A stretch of 64,000 nucleotides of DNA from Allium sativum (GCA_030737875.1 CM060912.1:455642310-455706309); one strand, 5' to 3'. Positions 1 through 10,945 are shown, counted from the first letter of the stretch. The notes: generated from the letters alone by a model not told the origin. A program made the numbers and translations.

Positions 1-73
1 CGAGATACGTGGATACAGGACTTGCACCACCAAAAAAATGTTGCTCCGGCCTTTCTTCAGTATAATAAGCCAT
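1..73 (-). CDS. Putative host gene, first coding exon (partial, runs off window)
   Basis: On the minus strand a splice acceptor (CCCCGTAACAG) ends at 79. It is followed by TTTTG and an ATG at 73-71 that opens a 24-codon frame to the window edge, beginning MAYYTEERPEQHFFGG. I do not recognise the product. The frame has mixed residue use and no low-complexity bias, unlike the chance frames in the repeats. A leader-like exon without ATG and with a good donor lies upstream on the same strand (8240-8480). Together they suggest a gene whose 8.2-kb first intron contains the hAT element. The link between the two exons is inference. The acceptor and the frame are what can be seen. The exon could instead be an isolated gene fragment. 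Confidence 0.4.
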   Translation of the reverse strand, partial: MAYYTEERPEQHFFGGASPVSTYL

Positions 74-78
74 CAAAA

Positions 79-1190
79 CTGTTACGGGGATTCAACTTAA
101 CCTTGAAAGGATATATACAGTGAACATGCCCGATTAAAAGTTAGTTTGATACAACAATATGGCAGTTAGCACCAATCTTAGCATGAAAAACAATTAGACG
201 TTAAGAATTTAAGTTCATCTGGAACGCAGCAGATATGTTGTTTACATATATTTGTAATATCCACATAAAAAGAAAATATGCTCTCCTGAATCATTTCAAC
301 TAGTCAACTTAGTTATATATCACAAGGTAGATACATTTACCTGTTCATAGCGAAATTGGAACTAAACGTATAACATTTTATGTAAAGAAGACATTGTTTC
401 TGAAGCAGATAAAGCATGGCAACAGCAGCGGACGCCTATGCTAAATGGATGTTGTAGTTAGTGACACTCGCATCAAATCCATTCTTTCTTGTGATTTCCT
501 TCTCCTTTTCCTCTTTAATGCTAAATGTATGATGCTTATTATACTTAGTGAACTGCTGCTTATGCAGCATTTTTAACTGCTATGAGCAGCAGCTTAAAAT
601 TGGTGCCCGCAAATCATTATAGAGGAACTTAAATTGCTGATAAACTGCTCCAATAACCTACTCAATTGAAAAGGCAGAAATTCACAACTTCAACAATGTA
701 CCTTAAATTACTGATAATCATAGCTTATTGTGAATAATTACAAGTATAAGGGAACTGATAATTACGTGTCATGTATGCTCAAACAGAAATAGCCTACATC
801 AGCAGCATTTAAACAATCGGACAGGTATGATACAGACAAATAAAAATTTATTCACTATAAATTGGTTGCAAACAAGCTTGGTGTTGACAGCATGGTAGAT
901 ATATAACAAGTTTATGATATGTAATTGGTAAACTTTTTACAGAACCGACTCTGCAAAACTGGGCACGGTAATAATGTGTAGAAATTGCAAAGGGAAAATG
1001 TGAAACATGATGTTCACCTTAAATGCAAGTCTGCATTGAGTACTTCTGAATCAGCAAGTTCATGTTGAATCTAACACAATAGGAAATTGAACCTAACTTC
1101 TGAAACCTGCAAATTCAACCACAATGAAGTCAGCCACATTCTATTCCTTCTTTTATCGTAACCAATGTTTACATATCTGTAACCAAGCCA
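79..1190. other. Non-coding, probable intron left of the hAT element
   Basis: AT-rich unique-looking sequence without a convincing frame on either strand. It ends in the left copy of the hAT target duplication (1191-1198). I see no terminal repeats or tandem arrays in it. It joins smoothly in character to the sequence after 6508, as expected if the hAT element split one intron. Confidence 0.4.
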
Positions 1191-1198
1191 CAATCAAG
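1191..1198. repeat. hAT target-site duplication, left copy
   Basis: CAATCAAG, repeated without mismatch at 6501-6508 immediately outside the opposite inverted repeat. Confidence 0.95.
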
Positions 1199-1209
1199 TA
1201 GGGCTGTCA

Positions 1210-1400
1210 ATGGGTCGGGTCGGGTCAAGTCGGGTTCGGGTTGATTTATAAACGGGTCGGGTCAACCCATTTATTAAACGGGTCATTTTTCTCAATCCTA
1301 ACCCGACCCGTTTATAAACGGGTTGACCCGACCTGACCCCTGTAACCCGTTTAGCTAAACGGGTCGGGTCGGGTCGGGTCGGATCGAATCGGGTCGACCC
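1210..1400. repeat. hAT left subterminal GGGTCGGGT repeats
   Basis: Dense direct and inverted copies of GGGTC/GACCC, including runs of GGGTCGGGTC and pairs facing each other across TTTATAAACGGG. hAT transposases bind short motifs clustered in subterminal regions, so these are the likely binding sites (inference). The same motif recurs at the other end (6186-6482). Confidence 0.75.
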
Positions 1401-1469
1401 GTTAGCTACTATTATTCAATGGACTAATATGTTCATTGTTGCCACTTGCCATGTTGGTAAATGGTAATA

Positions 1470-1690
1470 TAAACATTCACTACAAAACATTCACTAGACT
1501 AATAAAGTAATACATTCACTGGGACTGATTAGTGAATCACTCATTTAACCATTTAGGCAATCACTGGACTAATAAAGTAATGCATTCAAGACTAATAAAG
1601 GAAACACATTCACTGGACTAATGTCTAATAGTGATACATTCAATAATATAATCACTCAAACACATTCACTGGACTGGACTAATACAAATT
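1470..1690. repeat. Degenerate tandem repeat, unit about 30-35 bp
   Basis: Variants of the phrase CATTCACTGGACTAATAAAG occur about six times with insertions and deletions. It lies inside the hAT element on the 3' side of the transposase. No coding sense is seen. Confidence 0.6.
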
Positions 1691-2307
1691 ACCCATTTGA
1701 CCATTCACCAAGCAGCACAACATTGATTCATTGAACATACAACATTAGTTACCAACAGCATAATACATTCGTACAAATTACCAACAGCATAATACATTCA
1801 TACAAATACAAGAAGCTACTCTAACTTTAGTTATACAATGCAACAACTGCAGTCTTATAACCTGAAAGCATAATACCATTAAGTTGACTGACTGCTTCAG
1901 TGCCTCACATCCCACTACGGCACTACCTGAAAGCATAATACAGTTAAGTTAGTAAACATTTTCTATTCATAGAATTTATCTTGTGCTGACTACGAAGTAA
2001 CCAAGTACGGTGACAGACACATAGCACAACATGTACAATGTACTGATGCAAATGGGTTAATTCTAACTAGACCAATGCATGGCATTAATGTCAATTACAG
2101 TTCATCTTCCCTCCTATTCATTCCAGCAGTTTCAAGATGAAATGCACATGCCACACACTCTATGCAGATAGCACAACGTAGCAACTAGAAAGTAGTACAT
2201 AAAACATAATACCATATATATACTTAGTAATCAGTTAGCAATTTATGTATGTTGGGTGCACATGTGTAGGTGTATGTATGTGCATGTATATGCACATCGA
2301 GACACAC

Positions 2308-2429
2308 TGAAACATGGGATAGTGAAGCCAATGCCTCCCCTCTAAATCCAAAGCTTTTATCATTTATATTGTCCGCAATGTGACTCCTGGATGTTGCTAA
2401 CAAATTCAAGACTATAAGGTTACTCAAAT
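2308..2429 (-). pseudogene. MutL/MLH3-like exon fragment carried inside the hAT element
   Basis: On the minus strand an acceptor (TTTCTGTTCATAG) precedes a 122-nt exon that ends at a GTGTGT donor. Read with a G supplied by the preceding exon, it gives 41 residues containing ATSRSH and then SFGFRGEALASLSHVS. FGFRGEAL is the conserved GHKL-ATPase motif III of MutL homologues. The preceding ATSK-like segment and the following S-x-VS best resemble plant MLH3, though MLH1 or PMS1 descent is not excluded. In the intact proteins this segment forms part of the ATP lid of a mismatch-repair and crossover factor. No neighbouring MutL exon was found on either side. The fragment lies well inside the transposon ends and is therefore best read as captured host DNA. 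It cannot encode a working protein alone. Confidence 0.65.
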
Positions 2430-2710
2430 CTATGAACAGAAATAACAGGATGAAAACTGATGATTTGGATGTAAACATTTGTAGTGTGATCCCTGTTTAA
2501 TCTGTAAAATGCATCTAGAAAGTTAAACTGTTGTAGTGCACATGTCATCGACCTTAACATGCAACCTCACTCAGCCAAAATATTAGCAAGTACTAACTCT
2601 ACATGGTTTTAATTTTTTGTTAGTTCAGAACTACCTCATGCATGTGAATATAAAATCTGTGTCTCCTATAACTCCACATGGTTTTATTACCGTTTTGTTT
2701 GATGCATCAG

Positions 2711-2960
2711 AGGCACTTAGCAACAGCCGCAAGCCGTTGTCACATAACAGTAGTCGTGAACCGCCGCCATGTTGCAGCAGCCGTGAGCCACTGCCATGTA
2801 GCAGCAGCCGTGAGCCTGCTCACGTCTGCTGCTACATGGCAGCGGCTCACGGCTGCTGCTACATGGCGGCGGCTCACGGCTGCTGCTACATGGCGGCGGC
2901 TCACGGCGGCTGCTATGTGACAGCGGCTTGCGGCTGCTACCATGTGGCACTTTGCTGTTG
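2711..2960. repeat. GC-rich palindromic minisatellite
   Basis: A roughly 27-bp unit containing GGCTCACGGCTGCTGCTACA occurs three to four times in one orientation on the right half. It occurs in the opposite orientation on the left half, meeting near 2818-2828. The outermost arms still pair (GCCGCAAGCCG against CGGCTTGCGGC). The whole block can fold into one long hairpin. It creates open frames in several frames on both strands (serine-, arginine-, alanine- and cysteine-rich), which I regard as by-products. Confidence 0.8.
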
Positions 2961-3194
2961 CAAATATAGCATGAGTTGTAATATAACATGTAGTATGTAC
3001 CTCTTATACGTGTGTGTCCATTTGTGGGTAGCTAGAAGAACATTCGGCGGTTTGAGAGTGAGTACTGTTGATTTCCAAGTTGCTAATGTCCTCCGTTAAC
3101 TCTTCAAGATTAGGTGGCAACGTAGTAACTCCTGTCAAGTTATTAAATTTTTAGAAAAGAAAATATTACGCACTAGACAAATATAATAAGAACG

Positions 3195-5226
3195 TTAACC
3201 TTCATCTCCAAATATCCAATCTCTTGTACATATGATTGCCTGAACAACTTCAGGCTTAAGTGCGCTTCGGTATTGATCAAGAACTCGACCACCTACACTA
3301 AACGATGCTTCGGATGCAACCGTAGATATAGGAATGGATAGAACATCACGAGCCATAATAGATAATTCCCGAAATCTAAACTGATTAGCTCTCCAATATT
3401 CCAGAATATCCAAATTTGTCTTCCTATCCAATTTTGGTTCATCTAAATATAGTTCCAATTGTGTTTTCTGAGCTGAAAAGGTAAATTCTTCACTCTCGAA
3501 ATTATCAAAATCCTGCATATATGTTATTATATACATTAAACACAAAATAATTTAATTGAGGGAAAAATTGTAGACATTTATGCATAGTTAGTTATATAAA
3601 GCTTACATTCATAACATCCAAGCATTCCCTAGAAACAAGTATGTCATCGGGAGAAGATTGACTCTGATTGCTAGAAACGGTGTCATCTCTTTTACCATAT
3701 AATCGCATGTAAGCATCAAAAAGAGCAAATATAGTTTCACGAACTTTACTCATTTCTATAGAACCACCACCATAAAGTCGCTTGAATGAAAACTCCACAA
3801 ACTGAATTTTATATCTAGGATCTAAAATAACAGCAATCGAGAGAATAAGACTATACGCCTTCCAATACTTCTCAAATTTCCCCATCATGCCACACGCAAT
3901 CTTACTAATAAAACTATCACCATCAAACCTAGCTTTTTGCAATGTGTCTTGAACAACGAATACTTGAGGAAAATACAAATTTGCAGTAGGATATTTCGTG
4001 CCAGAAAAAAGACAAGTAACTTCATAGAAAACCTTCAAAAACTTACAAATTTGTTCTAGTTTCACCCATTCAGAATGAGAAATCGTGTGCTTGTAGTTAG
4101 AATCACTCAACTGTAAATGACGAAAAGCACGTTGATAATAAAGAGCACTCTCGAGCATGAGAAAGGTGGAATTCCATCTAGTAGGAACATCCTGACGTAA
4201 ACCTTTTTTACACTCCAAAGAAACATGAGATACACATTCTAAAAATTTCTGTTTTCGCGCTTGTGAACCTCTTACATATTTGATGCTCTCCATAATTTTT
4301 GGCACACATACATCAACTTCTTTTAACCCATCTTGCACTATAAGATTAAGAATATGAGCACAACATCTAATGTGAAAAAAATCACCATCCATCCACAAAA
4401 ATTCCCTCAATAAAAGTTGCTCCTTCAGCAGATTAACAAATACATCATTTGCACTCGCATTGTCTAAAGTAATGGAAAATATTTTCTTGTCAATGCCCCA
4501 ATCAATCAACAAATTATAAATCTTTTCGGAAAAAGCAACTCCGGTGTGGGGAGGAGGCATAAAACTAAAATTTAAGACTCTTTTTTGGAGGACCCAGTTA
4601 GCATCAACAAAATGAGCAGTCAAACAAATATATCCATCAGTTGCTATAGAAGTCCATAAATCAGAAGTCAAACAAATTCTCCCTGGAATTGATACTAACA
4701 AGTCTTTAAGCCGTGATTTTTCCCTTTCGTACATTTTCATTATATCGGCTCTAGCAGTATTTCTAGAAATCAACTTAATGTTGGGACTAACATAAGAAAA
4801 TAATTGCTTAATGCCAGCATACTCAACAAATTGAAACGGCAAATCATGCATCAATATTGCCGTTACCAATAATTCCCTAAACTTTTCTGCATCAAATCTA
4901 GAAGACCGAGTTATAATAGAGCCCTCAACCTGACTCAAAAGCAACTGACCTAAATCTCGACTGGTAGTTTTGGTACAAGTTTTGATATGACGTTTTAGAT
5001 TTTCGGTGCCATAATTACTATCACATAAATAAATAATACCGCATTTCAAACACTTGGCTCTTTGCTTTTCATCATCTTGCAATGGAATAATTTCAAACTT
5101 TGTCCATACCTCAGAAGTTAGCTTTCTACGTCTCTTGCCGACAACTTTTACCCCCGTTGTTTCTATGTTTTCTGTTTCCACTTCTTCCATATTGGCTTCT
5201 CCACTACTTGGTGTAAAAGGTTCCAT
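3195..5226 (-). CDS. hAT transposase, BED zinc finger type, two coding exons, intact
   Basis: Exon 5226-3607 (540 codons) joins exon 3512-3195 (105 codons plus stop). The intron has GTAAGC and TATGCAG ends and falls between codons, giving 645 residues with no stop or frameshift. An upstream in-frame TTG at 5229 is not a start; the ATG is at 5226. An acceptor (TTTTGTAG) lies just before it, so a spliced leader is expected. Residues 59-84 form a BED-type zinc finger (C59, C62, H80, C84). The RNase-H-like catalytic core shows D189 in CLTSDLW, D255 in ITLDNASAND, a CxxH motif at 288-291, RW at 350-351, and the catalytic E608 in VASEASFS inside the C-terminal hAT dimerisation domain. All three acidic residues of the DDE triad are present, so the protein may be active. 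It cuts and joins the element's own ends in the nucleus. Confidence 0.93.
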
Positions 5227-5936
5227 CAATTTCCTACAAAATTAAAGAATAAGAAACCCATTATGGTTCATACAAAATTAAAATAAAACCAAAGTTACAA
5301 AATTAAACAAATCGCCTATGTTCTCTTATCCATCACTTTCATAGCAAAGAAATTTTGGTTAATCCTACTTAATTAATGGTTATAACTCCATCAATTTCAA
5401 ACCAATCCTACTTAATTAATGGGTCAAGTCAACACCAGAGCTTCAAAAGATCAACTGTATATTTTGTTAGATATTCAACTGTTAACATCTATTATAAATA
5501 ATTCAATGTTAGATGTTCAAATGTTAGATACTTCAGTCATAAATTTATGTGGGTTCGTTAGTTCTTTGAATCGTTAGTTTCTACTTGCTATTATGTATAC
5601 TATGTGGGCTTAACAAGATCTTGGATAGACAAATTCATCCCAAGATGTCAGTACACCTGCTATGTGGGCTTAACAAGTTCTTTGAATCGTTGTTTCTATG
5701 TTAATCAAATGTCAATACTTCCCGAGATGTCAGTGCACCTGCTATGTAGAACTGTAGAAGCGACTCCACAAATTAAAAATAATTAATACTACATGCCAAT
5801 ATCCCCTGAACACAATTTGTTCAGAAGTCTAAAATGGTTCAAACCAATTTCATAGCAAAGATATTTTGGGTTCCTTTTAACTAAGAAAAATACACGCGAA
5901 ATCGAATCGACAGGGATGGATGAAATAAAAATATAC

Positions 5937-6110
5937 CTCGTACTTGTAGAAAGCAAATCGATAGGGACGGATGAAGGCGCACGAAATCAAATGAGGCTTG
6001 AATCACTTGCGACTTGCGAAGTGCCAGAGATGAGAGAACTGAAGTGAAGATCGATTGATCAGTTGGCAATCGCCAGAGAATCAGAGAAGCGGTTTTGTAA
6101 TTAAATCCAT
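5937..6110 (-). other. Probable 5' leader exon of the hAT transposase
   Basis: The minus-strand sequence is pyrimidine- and GC-richer than its surroundings and ends at a donor (TACGAG followed by GTATAT). Spliced to the acceptor at 5234, it would place seven untranslated bases before the transposase ATG. The 5' limit is a guess. A 62-codon frame here is not needed and probably not translated. Confidence 0.5.
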
Positions 6111-6185
6111 TAAAATGAGGCGTCAGACGAGCCAGCCGAAAATAATGAAGTAAAAGTAAAAGTTAAACCCTAGATCTAAAGTAAC

Positions 6186-6482
6186 CGGGTCGGGTCTCCA
6201 TTTCAGTAACCAAAGTTACCAAACGAAATAAATTGGCCTACCGCGTTAAATTTTCATTATTACAAAACATACCGGCAAAATTTATATCATTTTCCTTATT
6301 TTATTTTTCTAAATATTATAAACGGGTTTGGCGGGTCAAGATCGGGTTAGCGGGTCAACCCTAAACCCACCCGTTTATAAACGTGTCACTTTCGGGTTGA
6401 CCTGTTACTGACCCGCCAACTAAACGGGTCGGGTTAACCTGCTAATTTCCGTGCGGGTTTCGGGTCGGGTTTCGGGTCGGGT
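6186..6482. repeat. hAT right subterminal GGGTCGGGT repeats
   Basis: Copies of GGGTCGGGT, ACCCGACCC-like and TTTATAAACGGG motifs. A gap at about 6200-6310 is low in the motif. They match the left subterminal block and are likely transposase-binding arrays. Confidence 0.7.
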
Positions 6483-6500
6483 AGGAAATTGACAGCCCTA

Positions 6501-6508
6501 CAATCAAG
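6501..6508. repeat. hAT target-site duplication, right copy
   Basis: CAATCAAG, identical to 1191-1198. It fixes the right boundary of the element at 6500. Confidence 0.95.
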
Positions 6509-8239
6509 TGCACGGTTTAGTTAAAAGAGGATCAAGACTGAAGCTCCAATGACCAGGTTTACTCAGTTTAAAACCGAAGCTCCAGTGCTTCAGTTCTAAA
6601 AACTGAAAATGCTCGAACCTGTGAATTTTCATTATTACGAAGTGGTTTTACTTTCTTTGTTACTGTAAATGAATTAGATTATCTGAAGACGGTCATAGAT
6701 TCTCCTCAAGAAGAAGAAGACCAATGGCACCAAACAGTAGACCAGCATCTTTAGTCCTACCAACGATCCTTTGAATAATGTTGATGCAAGTATGGCTACT
6801 GTCAAAGATCATGATTCGATTATAGCCTGCAAAATAGCATGCTTGAATATTTATCCAATGCACAACAAGGTCATTATTGACATGAGACAAGCGTGATGGT
6901 TTCAAGCACATGACTCATACCCAGCATCATTTGAGGTAAACATAATGTATGCAAATATCTTTATCATTTTAACATTTGTGCCCAACATCGTTTGTGGTAA
7001 AAACTAGATAGTCTATCTTTATCTGCAAACGATGTTGATTTGCTGTTTACTTTACTATTAGTTTGCATGCATATTATAAATTCAACTTTAATCCTTGTAT
7101 TTGGACACATGTAATCACGAGTAAGAGAAATTTGGATGCATGTAGAAGTTTTTAAACAAACTCTATACTATAATACACGAATCAATCACCTAACACAATT
7201 AAATAAAATTCATTTGGCTGGTCAAATTATTTTTAATACGCAATTATCATTTCATTTATTCGGTAAATTTAAACCTATGTCAAACCTCAGTTTCACCTTC
7301 GTTAGACCCTTACTTAAATCGCAGTGCAAATCTCTAGCTGCAGCTGCTTACGTAGTGGTGTATCGCTTGTGCGCACTTTTAAACACAACTATAAAAATAA
7401 TAATTTCACTCACTTGGTCAGTCAATAAATCCTATTATTAATGACTTGCCGTCGAGTTCCTTGCAAGCTTCGCAGCATCCCGCTACTATATAAACTTTAT
7501 AATTTCACTGACTTGGAGGATCATACTTCATATTACCCTAATCATTAACATATTCTGATCATTACCATATTACTGATATACAAAGTATAACTGATCGGTG
7601 ATACATGGAAAACTATGAATCTACGTATTTGCGGTAACAAGTTATGACCACTGGTGCAAATAGGCTTATAACCTAAATTATTCAAGCCTATAGGTATACA
7701 TCAAAAATCACCGAAAGCCATGTGCAAACCATAATATTCATTAATTTAAATCCAGTTGAACATGTACGAACCAGTATATAAAATTAGATAGTGGTAAGTG
7801 AAAAATCACGGCTACCCAAACCAATTAAAGTGAGCTAACCGCTGTACATGGAGAAAAAAAATCAAAATTAGCGAAGCCTAACAAAAAAATTGTCCTAAAG
7901 GAACAGATGATAAAGTAACACTTATGAATATAATGTACAGTCTACTCATTCAACAGAATTGCGCGCAATAAATCGAAAAAATTAAAATATGAGCAAGGCT
8001 CGTATCATTCAATTTCCGTATACTGATATAGCACTTTGAACAGAATATAAGTAGACAAATTGAGAATCATTGTCAAAGCAAAGGATAGTCAACAATAAAG
8101 AAACTAATATGATGGTAAACAGATAATTAGCTAACAGAACAAATGAAAATCAGGATAAAATAAGAACTTCATGGAAAGTGCACTATGCCTTGTTGGTTGA
8201 ATCAGGACATTTAATCTGAATTTAAAATAGAAAACTCAC
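6509..8239. other. Non-coding, probable intron right of the hAT element
   Basis: AT-rich sequence with no convincing coding signal. A 72-codon minus frame at 6693-6911 and a 101-codon plus frame at 7136-7441 have no recognisable motif or splice context and are left unannotated. Confidence 0.4.
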
Positions 8240-8480
8240 CCTATTAAACACGGAGGAAGCCCGTAAGAGGCTGAAGCGATAGCGGAGTTGTAGGTTTCTG
8301 ACGACGATGCTCCAATAGACGTTCTAGGTTTCGATCGACGATGGAGCTAGCAAACACAGAGGAAGCTTCGATTGACGACTGCGTTAGCCGACACAGAGGA
8401 TTCTTTGATCGAGGACGGCGGTAGAAGACACGCGATTATTTAGGGTTCGGTAATTTCTGAAATTGGGAAAAGGAGGAAGT
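8240..8480 (-). other. Putative 5' untranslated first exon of the host gene
   Basis: On the minus strand about 240 bases are markedly richer in C, G and CpG than the flanks. They contain no ATG, include an ACCCTAAA telo-box-like motif and CT-rich starts typical of plant leaders, and end at a strong donor (AATAGG followed by GTGAGT at 8239-8234). The next plausible exon on this strand is at 1-78. The transcription start is not determinable from the sequence. Confidence 0.45.
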
Positions 8481-8543
8481 GAAAAAAACGAATTGGAGAT
8501 AACAAAGGTGACTATAGGTGATTGTTACACTCCAGATATTGCT

Positions 8544-8556
8544 GGGGGGGGGGGGG
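8544..8556. repeat. G13 homopolymer
   Basis: An uninterrupted run of 13 guanines in an AT-rich context, between the putative leader exon and the spacer. It is prone to length error in sequencing. Confidence 0.9.
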
Positions 8557-9460
8557 TGGTCAACTTTTTAAAAAGAAAGAATTTGTTAAGGTGAATACCA
8601 ATGCAGAGAAACCCCACTTAACAAATAAAGTTTATTTTATCAAATTATCCTTCTTTGCAATAATCTCTGTTTTAGTTGTTTATCAATTAAAAAATTATAC
8701 GGTATATTGGTCGAACTACATCAGATTTTATACCAAATTATCAATAATTTCATTTGTCGATATGCATCAGATTAGATGAAAATATATCATTCATAGGAAA
8801 TCGATATACATATATTAAACAATTTATTTATACAAACCGCCAAATTTGTCGATACACCCTATTTTCTCCACTTCAACAACCCAACTACGAATACAAATTT
8901 CAAAAAACGATAAACTATATCAAACAAAAATATATAATACGGCAGACCTATGTCTTTCATACCGTTATGCAGTAATTAACCTATTTTGGCAATGACAAAT
9001 CGAAAAATAAACGACCATCTCCACCGAATAAAATTTAACACTACAGCGTTTCGCTCTCGAGACTGACAAAATAAAAATCTTAACCTCCATCATTTCTGGC
9101 ATTATACAATCGATTTCACATACCTTATCAACAACTTCTCCACAATCTTAGCATCTTAGGAAAAGCATTTCACATTCATCTTCTACACCATTATTTTTCC
9201 TCAAACAATCGATTTTTTTGTTTGCAAATAATTTAAAGATTTGGTTTTTTTTTTCTTTGAGACTAATTGGGATTTGAGATGGTAAGGGTAAAAAGGGAAC
9301 GTAAAAAAAAGTACGTGACCCTCCTTAACATTTTTATTATGATTGGAGTGTTTTGAAAATTTGACCTCCCCTTGATAATAATTGGAGTGTCAATAACAAC
9401 ACCAATAACAAAACCAAGTAATGTATAATTTTGGAATAGGAGCCGGAAACTGAAAATCAT
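8557..9460. other. AT-rich spacer without recognised features
   Basis: Two short plus-strand frames (8522-8779, 8754-8975) and a minus frame (9263-9460) are low-complexity AT-rich chance frames. I see no terminal repeats, tandem arrays or exon-like splice pairs. Confidence 0.4.
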
Positions 9461-9462
9461 TT

Positions 9463-9681
9463 GCTACTAGTGAAAGAATACCCGTCGCACAAAGCACGGA
9501 TTCAACTACGGTTGTAGGCCATATCTGTCGCATATTGTTTTTCTTTTTCTTTTTTTAACTCTAATAATAGTATATTTGCTACCAACTTAAATATAATCCG
9601 TCGCACATGATGTAATTTGTGTCAGTTGATAACACAACCATCGCAAATAAGGAGACGCAACAGACATGTTTTGTAGCAGTG
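9463..9681. mobile_element. Possible small CACTA-like element, left end unclear
   Basis: The right end reads outward as CACTGCTACAAAACATG, and subterminal CCGTCGCA-type motifs occur at both sides. This resembles small non-autonomous CACTA-type elements. A clear matching left terminus and target duplication were not found; the left side reads TTGCTACTAGTGAAAG. Treat as tentative. Confidence 0.25.
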
Positions 9682-9721
9682 TATATTAATGATTTTGAGC
9701 CACCTGTTTGATGCAGCACTG

Positions 9722-9826
9722 TGTCTTCGTGACTGGATCTGTCTTCGTGCCTTGATGTGTCCTCGTTACTTGATTGATCCTCCTGACTTGATTTATCTTC
9801 ATAATTTGATGATTTGTTTTCGTGAC
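9722..9826. repeat. 18-bp minisatellite, about 5.5 copies
   Basis: The unit resembles TCTTCGTGACTTGATTGA. The period is a multiple of three, so both strands stay open. The minus strand reads as a hexapeptide repeat of the form SS-x-ED-x (SSQEDQ, SSNEDT, SSHEDT). It could be a remnant of a repetitive coding sequence, but no flanking exon supports that. Confidence 0.7.
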
Positions 9827-9884
9827 CCAGAGATGGAGCATCCAACGCTTAGTGACCTTGGATTTTCTTTTGATTCTTAAATAT

Positions 9885-10730
9885 CATCTGTCCATGATGA
9901 AATTCGCAGGGAAGTGATTTCTTACGGATACAGATGTTTTTTGGGGGATCGAGACGAAACCCTTGTGTATTTGCAATTCGTGAACAATCAACATCAAATT
10001 GTTACTTTTTGTATCTTCTTTGAAGTATAAAAAAATTGAAATATTTTCACTGAGAGTTGAAGCAAGGATATTTAGCACTTGGAGATTTTAGTCGTGCGCC
10101 TGGCCACTGTACGCCTAACATCTGTGAGAACGATAATAGACTTGTCAAACTTCGAGTTATCAAATATTTTCAAATCAATAATTTGAAATTAAAATGTACC
10201 TAACTTAATAAGTCAAGAAAGAAGATTTCAAAGTGTTTTCAAGTCCATAGCTTTGGATTAATAATACAAATGTTTTCTACATGAATTTAGAAGTTATAAA
10301 AAGATTATGGTTTTTGGAAATTTTCAAGTCAAAAATTTGTAACTTGAAGAGGAGAACTTATTTACACTCTTTAATGAGTGTTGGGAATGATTAAATGGAT
10401 TAAATGTGAGGAGATTTAGTTGAACTTGGATTGTAAGGAATAAGTGCAACAATGGATAAGTAAACATTGACAGATGAGGTTTATAAAGAAATTTGGAATA
10501 ATTTGAGATGCATAAATCCAACTTATGCAAAATTTGTAGTCTAAGAAGAAACTGGTTTTGAAAGGAAATTTGATTTTCTGAGTTAATTGAATGAGATGGA
10601 TAAAGGAAGAGTATCGATGACTTAAATATCGATATTTAATTAGTTGTGGAAAAAATTCACACAAATATGAAAATTGAAGTATATATTGGTATAACTCTAG
10701 TGATCTCTCCTTTTCGGGGAGGAAAAATTT
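9885..10730 (+). mobile_element. Probable 3' internal region of an old gypsy-type LTR element
   Basis: Non-coding AT-rich sequence immediately upstream of a polypurine tract and LTR start at 10731-10745. No gag, protease, reverse transcriptase or integrase motif is visible in any frame. Orientation is inferred from the tract. The left limit of the element is not visible. Confidence 0.4.
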
Positions 10731-10945
10731 TAAATGGGGGACATTGTAACATCCCTGAAATTTCGACAACTAAAATAAGGAATTTATTAAAGATTTAATT
10801 ATTAATGGTCAATTTTATATTGATACTTGGGTTAAAAATCAAATATATGGTTTTGCATATGAATTGAATTCAATATTTAATTCAGAATGGTTGGTTGGGA
10901 ATCAAATATTTATTTTCGAATATTTGAATTGAATTTTTTTGGATA
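10731..10945 (+). mobile_element. Polypurine tract and start of an old LTR, interrupted by CACTA-alpha
   Basis: AAATGGGGGACAT is followed at 10745 by TGTAACATCCC, the usual arrangement of a polypurine tract and the TG of a 3' LTR in plant Ty3/gypsy elements. Only about 200 bp of LTR is present before a CACTA terminus begins at 10946. This LTR is not closely alike to the giant LTRs further right. Confidence 0.6.

Larger units (their letters stand above)
1199..6500 (-). mobile_element. Complete hAT-superfamily DNA transposon (5302 bp)
   Basis: Both ends carry the 13-bp terminal inverted repeat TAGGGCTGTCAAT, at 1199-1211 and reverse-complemented at 6488-6500. The element is flanked by a perfect 8-bp direct repeat CAATCAAG at 1191-1198 and 6501-6508. 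An 8-bp duplication with TAGGG-type ends is typical of hAT elements. Each end has a few hundred bases of reiterated ACCCGACCC/GGGTCGGGT hexamers. The transposase gene lies on the minus strand (3195-5226) with a leader exon near 5937-6110. Between the transposase stop and the left end lie degenerate tandem repeats, a MutL-like exon fragment and a palindromic GC-rich minisatellite. These are probably cargo or nested debris. The intact ends, intact duplication and open transposase suggest a recent insertion. Confidence 0.95.

Noticed and set aside
2617..3099. 160-codon frame and its antisense partners
   Set aside because: Produced by the palindromic GC-rich minisatellite; all frames are repetitive.
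3195..5226. Two separate partial transposase genes
   Set aside because: The stop after the 5' exon is removed by an in-phase GT-AG intron (3606-3513), giving one continuous protein.
6693..6911. 72-codon minus frame as a host exon
   Set aside because: No recognisable motif and no convincing splice pair in phase with neighbouring candidate exons.
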